A DNA stretch of 64,000 bases from Ananas comosus (GCF_001540865.1 NC_033626.1:12306065-12370064); one strand, 5' to 3'. Shown: positions 14,118 to 26,682, numbered from the stretch's first letter. Numbers and translations are program-made. Notes: generated by a model not told the origin, from the sequence alone.

Positions 14118-15207
14118 CGAGAGAAAAGAAATTAATAATTTATCTAACAATAAAACATTACAACAATAATAAATATAGAGTCACTTTAACGCGCGTGTTG
14201 CAGATACAAAGGTTTNATATATATATATATATATATATGGATTACGAGAGAAAAGAAATTAATAATTTATCTAACAATAAAACATTACAACAATAATAAA
14301 TATAGAGTCACTTTAACGCGCGTGTTGCAGATACAAAGGTTTTCACTCTACAAGCAGATCGAGCTGTTTCAAGGAACGCAGGAGTTCATGCGGATGAAGA
14401 TCGGGCGCGAGGCGTTCTACGTCGTCGCCATGGGAAGCAACGACTTCATCAACAACTACCTCCTCCCCGTCTACGCCGACTCGTGGAACTACAACGGCGA
14501 CACCTTCATCACCTACCTCATCACTACATTAGAGGGACAGCTACGGGTATCGATTAATTCAAACATTTATAGGATTTAGAAAGTCATGCCGAAATAGCCT
14601 GCGCATAATTGAGAGGATCGTAATACATTTCAGCTGCTGTATTCGTTGGGAGCTCGGAAGTTGACCTTTTTCGGGCTGGGGCCGATGGGGTGCATACCGC
14701 TGCAGCGGATCCTGACATCATCGGGCGGGTGCCAGCAGTCGACGAACAAGCTCGCGCTCGACTTCAACAAGCAGTCGACGAAGTTGTTAAGCGACTTAGC
14801 GAGCAGCCTTCCCAACTCCACCTTCAAGTTCGGGGACGCCTACGATGCCTTCCAGGATCTCATTAATCGCCCTTACTTGTACGGTGCGTACGCAAGTCTT
14901 AGCCAAAAAACTATTTTCTGAGATATTTTTCGGAAAATCGAACACACTCGTCTCGTTCATTTGTGTTCTAACATTTCGAGCTACCGGTAATTAAACAGAT
15001 TTCAACAACTCGCACGGGCCGTGTTGCTCGTTGGGGAAAATTCGCCCGACTCTCACATGTACTCCTATATCGACATTGTGCGAAGATCGGAGCAAGTTCG
15101 TGTTCTGGGACGAGTATCACCCGACGGACAAAGCCAATGAGTTGATAGCGAATGTGATCCTCAAGAAGCTCGGGTATAACTCAACCAACGGCACGGACAA
15201 TCCTTAA
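12959..15207 (+). CDS. GDSL-type esterase/lipase, secreted
   Basis: Five exons: 12959-13205, 13320-13450, 14331-14546, 14634-14883 and 14999-15207, giving 350 residues, the usual length of plant GDSL lipases. A signal peptide spans about residues 1-27 (LAVAVALLLIFGLA). SGNH blocks in order: FGDSLSDVGNNNY with the nucleophile Ser; the GVNYASGGGG block with its oxyanion Gly; GSNDF with its Asn; and DEYHPTDKAN with the catalytic Asp and His. The enzyme is predicted to be extracellular and to hydrolyse ester bonds in lipids or cell-wall acyl groups; the substrate cannot be told from sequence. The assembly is damaged in intron 2: a 102-bp piece containing the acceptor and first bases of exon 3 occurs twice around the N at 14216. 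I use the second copy because it is contiguous with the exon. Confidence 0.92.
14068..14342. repeat. (TA)n tract and duplicated 102-bp segment at an N joint
   Basis: A long (TA)n run (about 14068-14113) is followed by a segment at 14114-14215, the N at 14216, another (TA)n run and an identical copy at 14241-14342. The pattern is two unmerged contig ends within a microsatellite. Confidence 0.85.
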
Positions 15208-15599
15208 GGTTCTGCAATTAGTAAGTCGTAGTATATTCACTGTTTGGCGTGCGTTGCCACGGTGAAAATAAGTGAAACGTGTGCTTGTTATTTTCTTAGC
15301 CTACAAAAATTTCACAGCAAGTGCGCGCGCGCGTGTGTGTGCATATATGGATGCGTGTGACATTGTATAAGTAGGAACGAACATATGTGGAGTTATGGTG
15401 GTTAATGTTTGGTAGTAGTTGGAACAACTAAGAGGCTTGTGCGTGTTCTTAGTCACCACGTGCTAGGCAAACGATTTAAAAAATATTGGGAGACTTTACC
15501 CTCAGAGGTTAAATTAAGTCACATTTGTTGTGCATTAAGTTTTTTTTTGGTTCCTATCAAACGCTTGATTTGTAATTCTCAATTTGAGATGGGAAGTTT

Positions 15600-15663
<64 letters not shown>

Positions 15664-16248
15664 GGACGCAAGAGGTTCCATCTGATTCATGTTGACTCAA
15701 ACTAGAACCAAATATATATATGATTTTTTAAAAAAATCTAAAAATTCAAGTGATACACATGCGCGCAATAAACTCTCACTACTTGAGATCACAAGTCGAA
15801 TAACAATCACTTCGCGAATGACTGGTTAGTCCTAAGAAGTTATTCAGAGACTCAGGTTCTACTGTGTATTTGAAAACTCATGGGTCTATGGACCGAACAC
15901 TGTTATTAACCGCGACACTCTCTCTCACTCTCTCTCTTCCCTTTTTCTCTAACCCTAGATTTTTTTTTTCCCATTATTTGTTGAACATTCTTTACTCTCT
16001 CATCTCTATTGATAAGTTCATTAATCTTGATAAATAAGGTATATAGTCTACTAATTTTTTTTGAAAATAAAGAAGATCACCGAAATTTCTAATCCAGATA
16101 AAAACAAAATTTCTGGATCTATCTTGAGGCTGGTTTTGCACCCCACACATCCAATCCTGGTGCGTCCCAATCCACACTTCCTCCTTTCAACTGTACATGT
16201 TTATATTTTATGTGCAAATTTTTTGCATATAAAATAATTTTTTTATGA
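15208..16248. other. Intergenic with (CA)n microsatellite
   Basis: Holds the 3' flank of the lipase gene, an ACAC microsatellite at about 15602-15657 and AT-rich sequence. No gene is supported. Confidence 0.45.
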
Positions 16249-16402
16249 CCGACTGTCCCTAAAGCAAGTGGCAAAGAGTTTGTTGATTGGTACCCGAGGT
16301 CTTAAGTTCGAATCCTAGTTAATTCACATTTCAGCTAAGTTTATTTCTAAATAAAATAAACGAAGCGGGTAGCGTGCTATCTATCTCTAAAAAAAAGATA
16401 AT
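16249..16402 (+). mobile_element. SINE (copy D)
   Basis: Family member with GACTGTCCCTAAAGCAAGTG at its head, B box AAGTTCGAATCCTAG and tail GGGTAGCGTGCTATCTATCT plus A-run. Target duplication AATAATTTTTTTATGA (16233-16248) versus AATAATTTTTCTATGA (16403-16418). Confidence 0.85.
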
Positions 16403-16419
16403 AATAATTTTTCTATGAG

Positions 16420-16812
16420 ACCTGGGAAGCGACGTAAATCGAGTCTGGGCATTGTGGAGGATTAGATCAGGTGAGCACACGACGAGAAGCTGTCTCTCCG
16501 AATTAGTAGGATGCTGGCGGTCTGTTTGGAAGGCTAGAAATGATACTATTTTTAGAAGTATCCTTCCGAATCCTACGCATATAGTTCACTTGTTTAAGCA
16601 GCTGATGAAGGAGTGGGACTTACTTAATCCAGCAAGGCGGACCTCTATTTAAGCCTAGTTAGTGCTTTTCTTTTTTTTTTTCTTTTTTTTTTTTCTAACG
16701 TGCCGTCCGGGGCCCCCGCTGCCTCACCCCTGTAGTCTAGTTCATATTTTTAATGAATGAAACGGGTAGCGTGCTACCTCTTTCTCAAAATAAAAAAATA
16801 AATAAATAAAAA
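16420..16812 (+). mobile_element. 5'-truncated LINE fragment
   Basis: A 393-bp 3' end of an L1-type LINE. It encodes the end of the second frame (VGCWRSVWKARNDTIF..., the same zf-RVT tail as in other copies here) and finishes with AATGAATGAAACGGGTAGCG, TGCTACC and an A-rich tail. A 17-bp target duplication lies at 16403-16419 and 16813-16829. It sits exactly next to SINE copy D and uses the same target sequence. Confidence 0.82.
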
Positions 16813-16829
16813 AATAATTTTTCTATGAG

Positions 16830-17772
16830 TATCTGAGAAGGAGAAAATAGTAATAATTTTTCTATGAGTATATGAGAAGTAGCCGCATGCACTAATTAAG
16901 GCCACCAGTGAGTATCCGAGGACGAGCCGTATGCACTAATTGAGGCCAAGTTGTGGTCCGTATGGGTGGTGAGAGAGAAGCCAACTTTGGAGTCTTTTAT
17001 ACGTGTCTTTTGTCATTTCCCATCTAATTAGAACTTTAGTCCGTTGAGAGATCTTTTTTATATTTTGCCTTTCGATATTAATAACATTTTTATTCCGTCT
17101 TCGTCGTCTGTGGGCGTATGCTGGTAGCCAAACCACGTTAATTTCGATATGCTCTTTCATTTTTTTTTTTTTTTCTGTATTAAATATTTTTCTGGACCTA
17201 TTTTTTCGCCATTTTGATTTTAACAGTAGGAATAAGGAGAATAAATGCGGAACAGCTGTTCCACCCTCCGTCCTTGAACAAACTTATTCCCATATAGGAT
17301 CAAACTTAATTAAAGTTTAAAACTAATTTTGATTATTGTATCAACTTATTAATCAAGCTAATTAATATATTTACGTCATTATCTATTGTTTAAATAGTTA
17401 GGTAATTAACTAATTTTATTATTTATAGTAAATTAGCTCACTAAGAATTAATTATTTAATTTAATGTGTTTATCTAATAACTAATATTTATATTGGTCAA
17501 CTAATTAAATTTACTTTCTTAACTTATATTTTATAATTATTTAAAAATATAAATAATTAATATAATTTTTCATTGTCTTACATAATATTCACAGCTAATA
17601 ATTTTTTAATATATCAAATTATTTTTAATTAATATTTTTTATATTAATTAATTAGATAAAATATTACTAATTTAAAATTACAGTTACTTTTATTCCTGCT
17701 ATTCCAATCCAATCCTTCAAATATTATTTATCTTATTCTCAGTAATAACTCAAATTTTATATAAATAAAATT
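16830..17772. other. Intergenic AT-rich stretch
   Basis: A further copy of the target motif ATAATTTTTCTATGAG lies at about 16853-16870. Beyond it is mostly very AT-rich DNA without coding or RNA signals. Confidence 0.4.
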
Positions 17773-18124
17773 GGAAAAACTTCAAAAACCCTCCCTGTGG
17801 TTTCATAGTTTCTCACTTTGCCCCCCTGTGGTTTAAAATGTATCAAATTGTCCCTCTGTGGTTTCGTTTTTATTTTTTCGCTAACTTTTTCGTTAATATT
17901 TCATTAAATTATATAAAAAAAACTTTAGATACCCATATAGATTTATCAAATATTCACTTTAGTACCCTCTAATTTTAACTTTATCACTGATTTAAAAAAA
18001 ATAATGAAATTGATAAGAAAAAGAGAAAAAAGAAATCACAGGGGGACGAATTGATACATTTTAAATCACAGGGGGGAAAATGAGAAACTACGAAACCACA
18101 GGGGGGTTTTTTTGAAGTTTTTCC
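17773..18124. mobile_element. Mutator-like MITE, copy 1
   Basis: A 352-bp element with terminal inverted repeats GGAAAAACTTCAAAAA... and longer inverted similarity (CTGTGGTTTCATAGTTTCTC against its complement at the other end). A perfect 9-bp target duplication AATAAAATT lies at 17764-17772 and 18125-18133. The 9-bp duplication is the mark of the Mutator superfamily. It has no coding capacity. Confidence 0.88.
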
Positions 18125-18623
18125 AATAAAATTTTACTCTAATTTCTATTTATATTTATTTTTTAAAATAAATAATGTTTATTTATATCTGAATTAAACG
18201 AATCATGTAAGTTTTGGACTTCATTCAGTGAAAATATCAGAGCTTGTAACTATCCAGTAAAGCAACCTGCTCTGCTCAGTTCCCCCCTCTCTCTATCTCT
18301 CTGCACGTTTTGCCCGTCCTTCTTGCCACAGCATTCCGCTACAAAACAGAGTTTCTTTTTATTTTATTATTTTCTTTTAATTCTGACGCGCCACCTCGCA
18401 GATTCACCGGTTCCCACTCCTCGCTCCTCGTACGGCCCCTGATTCCTCAGCTCCGTTTCCTTTTGGCGCTTCGCTCTCCACGCCCCCACACCCCCGCTAC
18501 AAAACAACCCCTCTCACCTCACCCCCCTCCTCCCTCTCCCTCCTATGCCTACTCCTCCTCTCTCTCTCCTCCTCAATCGCCATTGCTCCCCCCCCGCCCC
18601 ACCCCCCAACACCATAGCAAGCT

Positions 18624-20552
18624 ATGTCCCTAATTGGGTCTCTCCCATTCGGGGCCGATCCGGCTCTCCTTCGTGGGAGAAGAAGGGCCTCGTGGGCCAA
18701 CTCCTCCGCCTCCGCCTTTGCGCAGAGTCGTAGGGTGTGCGGTAATGGCGGCGGGCTGTGGGCTCGGAGGGTGGGGAAAGGAGGGGTTGCGGTGGGTTTG
18801 GTGGTGGTCGGGTCGGGGGGGAGGTGGAGAGGCGGTGGCGAGGGCTTGAGAGTGGGGGCTACGGGGAAAGGAGGGAGCTCCGAAGGGGAGGAGGAGAGAG
18901 AGGGCGTTCGTAGCGTGGATGGTGATGGTGATGGTGATGATTCCTTCAAAGCGACGATCGAGAAGAGTAGGAAGGTTCTCGATATGCAGAGTAGGCTACT
19001 TCGGCAGGTGCTTCTCTCTATTTATCTCTCTCGATTCGTTCTAACGTGCATTTGTTCTTTGGCGTTGTAAATTTCCTAATCCAAATGGTGCTTTTGAAAT
19101 ATTTTAATCAAGTTGCTTCTTTTGTGAGCAAAATTCGTGATAGAGCGTTGATAATAGAATCTATAGTCACTTCTCGACATTTAGATATCTTTGGTGATTA
19201 TAACATTGTAGTGTGGCTTTAGTCCATAGCAAAGTCCTAAATTAACCATGATTATGATAATTTATAGCATTTCTTTATAACATTTCTTTTTACTCACTTT
19301 CACCTTCTTCAGTAGGAAGATTAAAAAAATAATAATAATAACCTCTTCTTTACTCACTTTAGACATCTTTTAATGACTTATGTTAACCAATTGACAATCG
19401 ATTAATGTGTGTGGAGTTTCTTTTATGATTGCATCTTAGGAAAACGTCATTTTCAGCTTTGTGAATTCTTAGCTGATCCGGCTTTCGGAAATAGTAGTTT
19501 CCGTTCATTAAACAATTTCTCGTACAACAAGAAGAATGATTTAAAGGCCGTATATTTTATGCATGTAAGATGCAATATTATCCGTCAACCAATTTCGATA
19601 AGCACCCTGAGTAAATGAAAGAGACTTTCAAAACATGATATTCATGCATCTAATCGTGCTCTGACCCTGTTCATCATCTAGTGCTAATTTCTGTTATATC
19701 CTCAATGTTTTGCATACAATTTGTGTAGTTTATAATTACTCTTACCTTTTCTCTTCTTTTTTTTTCCCTTGAAAAGAACGTGCGTCATTATTTGCACTTG
19801 ACAAGCTCTTTGATGTAGTGGCACCTGCTTTCTTTTTTTTTTTATTTATTTAATTATCATACTTAATCTTGTGCTTGTGTAACATTGACTTAATTTATTA
19901 TAGATCGCCGAGAGAAAGAATCTTGTCTCATCTATTAATAACACAATTATGATGGAAGAGGAGGGTTCATTTTCTTATGTCGAGAATGATGAAACATCAA
20001 CCCTAAAGGTTGGTTCAAGCCATGTAGAGTCAAATGGGATACACAGCGACATTGTTACTTCTGGTGATATTGCGCATGTAACTGAATCTAAGATACTGGA
20101 GAGATCAATTATCATTTCTGATGGAAAACTATCGAAGAAAGAAAAGGAAATTGGTCATCCTCTAGAGGAAGAATCAGCAGAAACTGCTGCCAAAGAACCT
20201 GAAGAGGCCAATTTAGAAACTGCTGTATCTGAGATTCTAGAGGAAGAATCAGCAGAAACTGCTGCCGAAGAACCTGAAGAAGCCAATTTAGAAACTGCTG
20301 TATCTGAGATTCTGTATCGATTTTCTACAGAAGACTCTGAATCTGACGGTCCTAAATATCAGAACATTGAACATCAGGTGGAACCAAAGGAAGCTACTTT
20401 GGGTGTTGAAGATGATGCAAATATTGAGGGAGAGAAAAAGGATCCAGCTCCTTTGGCAGGGGTGAATGTTATGAATGTCATAGTGGTAGCTGTAGAATGT
20501 GCTCCTTGGTCCAAAACAGGCATTTTCATCTGAACTACAAACTTCTAGATTG

Positions 20553-20597
<45 letters not shown>

Positions 20598-23500
20598 CAT
20601 GCGTATGTGTGTTGAGATGATAAGCTATAAATTAGGCATGCCTACTCATCCTTGTACAAAAAATTGTTGTACAGGTGGACTTGGAGATGTTGTTGGAGCT
20701 TTACCAAAGGCTTTGGCTAGGAGAGGGCATCGGGTTATGGTACTTCCTTGTCTCTAATTATTAAAAAATTGCAAACTGCAGTGCAATATTTGATTCGACT
20801 AGCGTATTATTAGTGGAAGATTCAGCTATTATTTGCTAGAGAAGAGGTAGTGTAGGTTGCATTTTTTTTTTAATTGGTTTAAGTAGAATGATGACCATTA
20901 TTCAGGCTTAAATAATAAAAGAACTCAAATAAATCGCATTCTTTCAATATTGTTTTAAGATATGGTAGTGGAAATTGCTGATCTATCATTTCATTCAAAC
21001 TATATATCTTTTTTTTCAACTCGTTTAATAGATTAAATACCTACGAAATGTAGGATTATATCCATGAGAACTATGCATCAAGCGCTCTAGCAATTTAATA
21101 TTTTGCATGCACTTTTTTTCTACCACTAGGTTGTGGTTCCAAAGTATGGCAATTATTCTGAAGCTCAGGATGTAGGAGTCCGCAAGTATTACAAGGTTTC
21201 TGGGCAGGTATGATGATATGGTGTTACTGTTAGGAATTATTGTATTATTTTTTTCCTATAAGACCATGAGTGTATTGTCTTGATTGTTGCTCGTTTTTTG
21301 TTCATGCAGGACATGGAAGTAAATTATCTGCATGCTTACATAGATGGCGTGGACTTTGTTTTTATTGATAGTCCAATCTTTCGTCACCGTGAGAATAGTA
21401 TTTATGGAGGAGAAAGACCGGTAGATTTCAGTGGGCCTATTTGACTTACAAAAAGCTGATAGAGAAAAGATTTGATGAAGCACTATTGTATTACTGATTT
21501 TGTGTTTTCTCTGTGTAGGACATTTTGAAGCGGATGATTTTGTTATGCAAGGTAGCTGTAGAGGTAATCTTCTTTGAGCCCCTATGAGTCAGCACCTCAA
21601 TTGTTGGAAATTGATTATATTGTCATTAGGCATTGGCAGTTTCTTGGAGCTCGTTCGAGCTCCAATCCACAGATAATATTTCTTGGCCATAAAGATAGTT
21701 TGCAATTTTTTAATAATTAGAGACCAGGAAGTACCATAACCCGATGCCCTCTGCTAGCCAAAGCCTTTGGTAAAGCTCCAACAACTCCAAGTCCACCTGT
21801 ACAACAATTTTTTGTACAAGGATGAGTAGGCATGCCTAATTTATAGCTTATCATCTCAACACACATACGCATGCACAGAGAGAGAGAGAGATTCAGAGCA
21901 ATCTAGAAGTTTGTAGTTCAGATGAAAAAACTGTTTATTTAATTAGCTTCTGCTTTTACTTAGCACTGATACATCAGCTTATACTCATGAGTTTACTTAG
22001 GAGAATCGGTTTTCATTGATGACCCTTTCTTTCCCCATCCTTTGTTATCTGTTCCTCATAAATCCTTCTGTTCATTGGATTATCTTTCGTATATAGAATT
22101 TCAATACATGGCTGCGCATTGTTATTGTGGCAGTAACTCTCTCTCTACTTGAATATTTAAGTTGGGGATTCATGTCCTCATTCTTCTTATGATTACATCT
22201 ATTATTAGGAGTATGCATTTGTTCTAAGGGCTGTTACGATGAACTTCCTCCCATAACCATTTCATCATAACATTTGGATGATCTATTACGTTTTCTTTCT
22301 CACCAGGTACCATGGTATGTTCCCTGTGGTGGTGTCTGTTATGGAGATGGCAATTTAGCTTTTATTGCAAATGATTGGCACACAGCACTGTTGCCTGTTT
22401 ACCTTAAAGCATTCTATCGTGACAACGGCTTGATGAAATATGCTCGATCTGTTCTTGTGATACACAATATCGCCCATCAGGTTGGCCTCTGAACTTCTAA
22501 TTTTCTTCGTCGACTGTATGTATATGCACTGCATCTCAGTTTAATCAACAAAGAATGATTTTCATGTGTGTCCTGATCTTAACTCAGTACTCCTAAACTA
22601 GAATTTTTTTAAAAAAATTATCCACTCGGGTGCTGCTCCTGATTTACGTAAAGCCCCAAATATTGACATGCAGAGAGCTGCTATTTGTGATTTTAATCCT
22701 GATTTCTCTTAAAATAGGGTCGTGGTCCGCCGGACGACTTCCTTCACATGGACTTGCCAGATCATTACATGGATCTCTTTAAGCTATACGACCCTGTTGG
22801 GGGCGATCATTGCAATATTTTCGCAGCCGGTATAAAGACTGCCGATCAAGTGGTTACCGTCAGCCATGGTTACGCCTGGGAGATCAAAACATCTGAAGGT
22901 GGGTGGGGCTTGCACAATATCATAAACGAGAATGGCTGGAAATTGCGAGGCATCGTTAACGGGATTGATACAACAGAATGGAACCCAAAATACGATGTGC
23001 ACTTAAAATCCGATGGGTACACAAATTACACCCTGGAAACTTTAGAAACTGGCAAGCCCCAATGCAAGGCCGCTTTACAGCGCGAGCTTGGCCTCACAGT
23101 ACAGGACAATGTACCCTTACTTGCTTTTATAGGGCGATTGGACGGCCAAAAAGGCGTCGACCTCATTGCAGAGGCCATCCATTGGATAGTAAGTCAAGAT
23201 GTTCAGTTAGTCATGTTGGGCATGGGGCGGCGTGATCTCGAGGATATGTTGAAGAAATTTGAAAGCCAATATCACAACAAAGTTAGATGCTGGGTGGGAT
23301 TCTCTGTAAGGTTGGCGCATCGGATCACGGCGGGGGCAGATATACTTATAATGCCGTCGAGGTTCGAACCATGCGGGCTGAACCAGCTTTATGCGATGAA
23401 ATATGGGACTATTCCGGTTGTCCACGCAGTCGGTGGGCTTAGAGACACTGTGGTCCAGTTCGATCCGCTTAGGGAAACTGGGCTTGGTTGGACCTTTGAT

Positions 23501-23674
23501 AGGGCAGAGACATGCAAGCTGATCGATACATTGGGCAATAGTTTGAAAACATATCGGTACTACAAGGAGAGTTGGAAGGGACTTCAAAACCGGGGTATGT
23601 CGCAGGATCTGAGCTGGGATAATGCTGCTCAGCATTACGAAGAGGTCCTCGTTGCGGCTAAGTACCAGTGGTGA
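18624..23674 (+). CDS. SS2: Starch synthase II, granule/soluble, chloroplastic/amyloplastic
   Basis: Eight exons: 18624-19007, 19904-20519, 20675-20739, 21130-21207, 21310-21420, 21519-21563, 22307-22480 and 22718-23674. The protein has 809 residues. It transfers glucose from ADP-glucose to the non-reducing end of glucan chains and builds intermediate amylopectin chains. The N-terminus is an Arg/Ser/Ala-rich transit peptide followed by an acidic, variable arm (about 130-320). The GT5 domain begins at the ADP-glucose site KTGGLGD (332-338). [37 protein letters not shown] and the C-terminal loop [10 protein letters not shown] follow, and the chain ends in [11 protein letters not shown], typical of SSII. 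The start is the first ATG after an in-frame stop at 18615. Intron 2 appears to use a GC donor (ACAG|GCATTT). An inverted duplication flanks exons 4-6. Confidence 0.95.
20161..20311 (+). repeat. 75-bp in-frame tandem duplication in starch synthase exon 2
   Basis: Two adjacent near-identical units encode [20 protein letters not shown] and [20 protein letters not shown], each followed by AVSEI. The duplication lengthens the acidic arm by 25 residues without breaking the frame. Confidence 0.93.
20523..21928. repeat. Inverted duplication spanning introns 2-6 of starch synthase II
   Basis: Left arm 20523-20777 (end of intron 2, all of exon 3, start of intron 3) reappears reverse-complemented at 21697-21928 in intron 6. 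The arms are nearly identical. The right arm lacks most of the (GT)n run and three bases in exon 3, and has a few substitutions. The 919-bp spacer holds exons 4, 5 and 6. Confidence 0.92.
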
Positions 23675-25784
23675 TTCATTGTCCATCAAAAGTTTGCTGA
23701 TTTGCCGCAGGTTATTATCTCATTCCCCTGCCATGGGAGGGTTGCTTTCTCTGAGACTTGTGAAGTGTTTTATTTTATCTTTTTTTTTTTTTTTTTTTTT
23801 TTTTCTGTACTAATCTTCTCCGAATCTATCCAGAGAGGAAGGAAAGAGTGGCTGGAAAATGAGGTAAACATGGTATACATTATGTACTAGTCTTTGTTGA
23901 TTCGCGCGAACTTTTCATTACAACTTTTTTATGGAGTACACCTCTTTATTTCTGAACTATTTGGAACAGTTGATATCTTCAACTGAAAACTCATCAAATT
24001 CATCATGGTAATCACCAGTTGTGCCGAGCAGATCAATTTCAGGTCAGATACAAATAAACCCTCAGAATAAACACTGCTCCACTTCAGGCTCAGCTAATCC
24101 ATTTACTGAGCTCAATCCTGCTGTTAAGTTTCTATACCGCAATGGCACGGAAACCATCTACTAAACAACCTTATACATTGTTGAATCCTCTGCGGAGCAT
24201 ATCTTAGAAGAAGCTCTACCAAAATTGTTGTGCATGGAAGTGGAAAACACGTCTCCTCGCTATTATTGTTAGCTTCTCTATATTTTGACTAGATCTCCAG
24301 CATTAAACTACAAACACTATAAAGCCGTTTCCTTCGTATTTATATTGTGCATATAGAGATCATATATAGATTCATTAATCATTTGTTGTATACACGAAAA
24401 AATTAATAAAATAAGATATTAAATCTTACAATTATATCCATTGTAATTAATGTAGCAATGGAAATTTGCGAGCATCGTGCAAAGGGAAAATTAATCATTC
24501 GAAACATTATTATACGAAGAGAAAATGTTCATATCCGATCACTTCGATGAAGAGTTGCGAACATCCTAAAACTTCTTAATGCCTCATAATGCTACAACAA
24601 TTCAACATTTAATATTGATTTGCTGTTCGGAGAAGCGGCTGCTGCGGTCTATATTGACATAATTACTATTTTTTATATCCCGTAACGGTCAAATGTAAGT
24701 AATTTCTCCCCACAAAGAGAGCATTACTCTATAGACCAGTACTTATAATAAGGTTTTTTTTTTTTCTTCTTTATTTCTCCATCTCGTCCTCAGATAGGGG
24801 AGGGTACGTATTAGCCGCCTCTGAGTTGTTTCTGAAAATAAAAAAAAATATTTTGAGGAATAACTGTATTATTATTATTCTAAAAAATCATAATTGTTGG
24901 GCCTTACAATGAACTATAACAAACTTATAAAGCAGAATAAATTAAAATATCTTATTATACATATTATCGTTAGATAACTTCCTCGGCCATTTTAAACAAG
25001 TATTTTTAGAATGTTCTACAAGTTTCGCGAGATCCACCCTCAGACCACCAAACCATGAGGTCAAGGATTTAAGTTCCCGTGCAAGCTTAAATTCTGGTTA
25101 AATTAAAAACAATCGACTTCCCAATCTTTTGTTGACTTTAATTTGTAGTAAGAAATTTTAAAATTCATTAACAATAGATGAAAACACCACCCTAAATTAC
25201 TACAAATTAACCATCTCATTGATGAGGAACACGACAAAACCAGCGAATAATATTATCTGAAATAATATTCAAATGTTGTCATATATAAAATATAAATTAC
25301 TATTTAATCACTGTGATGAGGAATATATATCTCATACGGAAAACTATATTTTAACCACGTAGTTGTGGAAAATGTGAAGAATAAATAGCAAAAATTAATT
25401 ATTAATTTCTTACCACATGGACAAGTTGGCACCTTGCAGGGCTACTGTGTATAGGTATGGGTACGTAAAAAACTTTTTAATACATTAAACTACAATTTTG
25501 AGGGAGACGAAACACACAATAGGGTGGTTGCGTCAAATAAGTTTACTGGCACCAATCTATTTTGCTTTAAATTTCACGTGAAAGCGTTATAAAATGGAAT
25601 ATGCCCCTTCTTTTATTTTGTTACACCTAATCTAATTAACCCTTTCTAGTGTACACATGAATATAGAATCGAATATGATAGAATAGCAACAAGGATATTG
25701 AAGGTGCTCAGTGACAACAACGTGGTTCAGAGCCAGCCTAGATCTGACAACAATTCCTCATATATCCTACAAGTTTTGAAATTA
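23675..25784. other. Intergenic: starch synthase 3' flank
   Basis: The 3' UTR of the starch synthase gene lies at the left end and includes a long T-run (about 23780-23805). The remainder is AT-rich with no gene, RNA or repeat I can support. Confidence 0.4.
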
Positions 25785-25801
25785 CAGATTGGGCCCTATT
25801 A

Positions 25802-26256
25802 TATCCTACAGGTCAGTAAGTTTTGAAATTACCTGCGTGTTATGCGGGTCGGATGATGAATCTGTGGACCACCTGTTCACCCGATACGTATTCGATAAGC
25901 TTATCTTAGCAACAGGGGTGGCTGATATTTAGAATCAAGATATGGGGGACGACATCGGTCTAGTATGAGATAGGTGGAGGGTCAGGAAGGATACTCAAAA
26001 GAAGCGTACCTGTCTTACTGACCTAGTTGGATGCCGGTGGATCATTTGGAAGATCAGAAACGATACAATCTTTCAGAATATATCCCCGAACCCTGGAATA
26101 GTGGTCCATAGGCTCAAACTTCTCGTAATGGATTGGGATCTTCTTCTACTGCCTTAATTTACTTTCTTTTTTTCTTTTTTTTTTTGGGGGGGTCTGGTTG
26201 CCCCGCACTTGTTGCTTAATTTACCTTTCCAATGAATGAAGCGGGTAGAAAAAAAG
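25802..26256 (+). mobile_element. 5'-truncated LINE fragment
   Basis: A 455-bp LINE 3' end: a degraded zf-RVT region (TGCGTGTTATGCGGGTCGGA, then VGCRWIIWKIRNDTIFQ-like coding) and the family 3' terminus CCAATGAATGAAGCGGGTAG with a short A-run. A 17-bp target duplication CAGATTGGGCCCTATTA / CAGATTGGACCCTATTA lies at 25785-25801 and 26257-26273. Confidence 0.82.
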
Positions 26257-26273
26257 CAGATTGGACCCTATTA

Positions 26274-26682
26274 ATTTAGGATTCGCGGAGAATTGTAGAA
26301 ACGTTAGAATAAAAGTAGTAGAAATAAGAGATGGCATTAAAAATACTTAAAATAGCCTTAATTTATGGAAATGAAGTCAACTCTTGTTTGTTGGAGAGCA
26401 ATATATTTAGAGCATTAGAAGAATATATTCGATAATTAAAACTTCGTGGGGATTAATACGCAATTCCACGACTTTGTAGGGATAGACATGCAATTAATCC
26501 CTTACTAAATGGGCCAACTTGATCATTCTGGCCCGGCCCATTTTTGAAGGTCAAATTGTCTCCATCTCAATAAATNCTCTCTCTCTCTCTAAAATAAGGA
26601 AAGAAGAAGCCTCTCTCATGCTACAATGTGATTCCACTAGCTAGTTATACACATTTGCTTCTCTACTACTACTACTACTATC
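26274..26682. other. Upstream region of the CSLA gene
   Basis: Contains the N joint at 26576 inside a (CT)n run and the probable leader of the CSLA transcript. No other feature seen. Confidence 0.4.

Noticed and set aside
15602..15657. Thr-His repeat coding frame
   Set aside because: Translation of a CA microsatellite.
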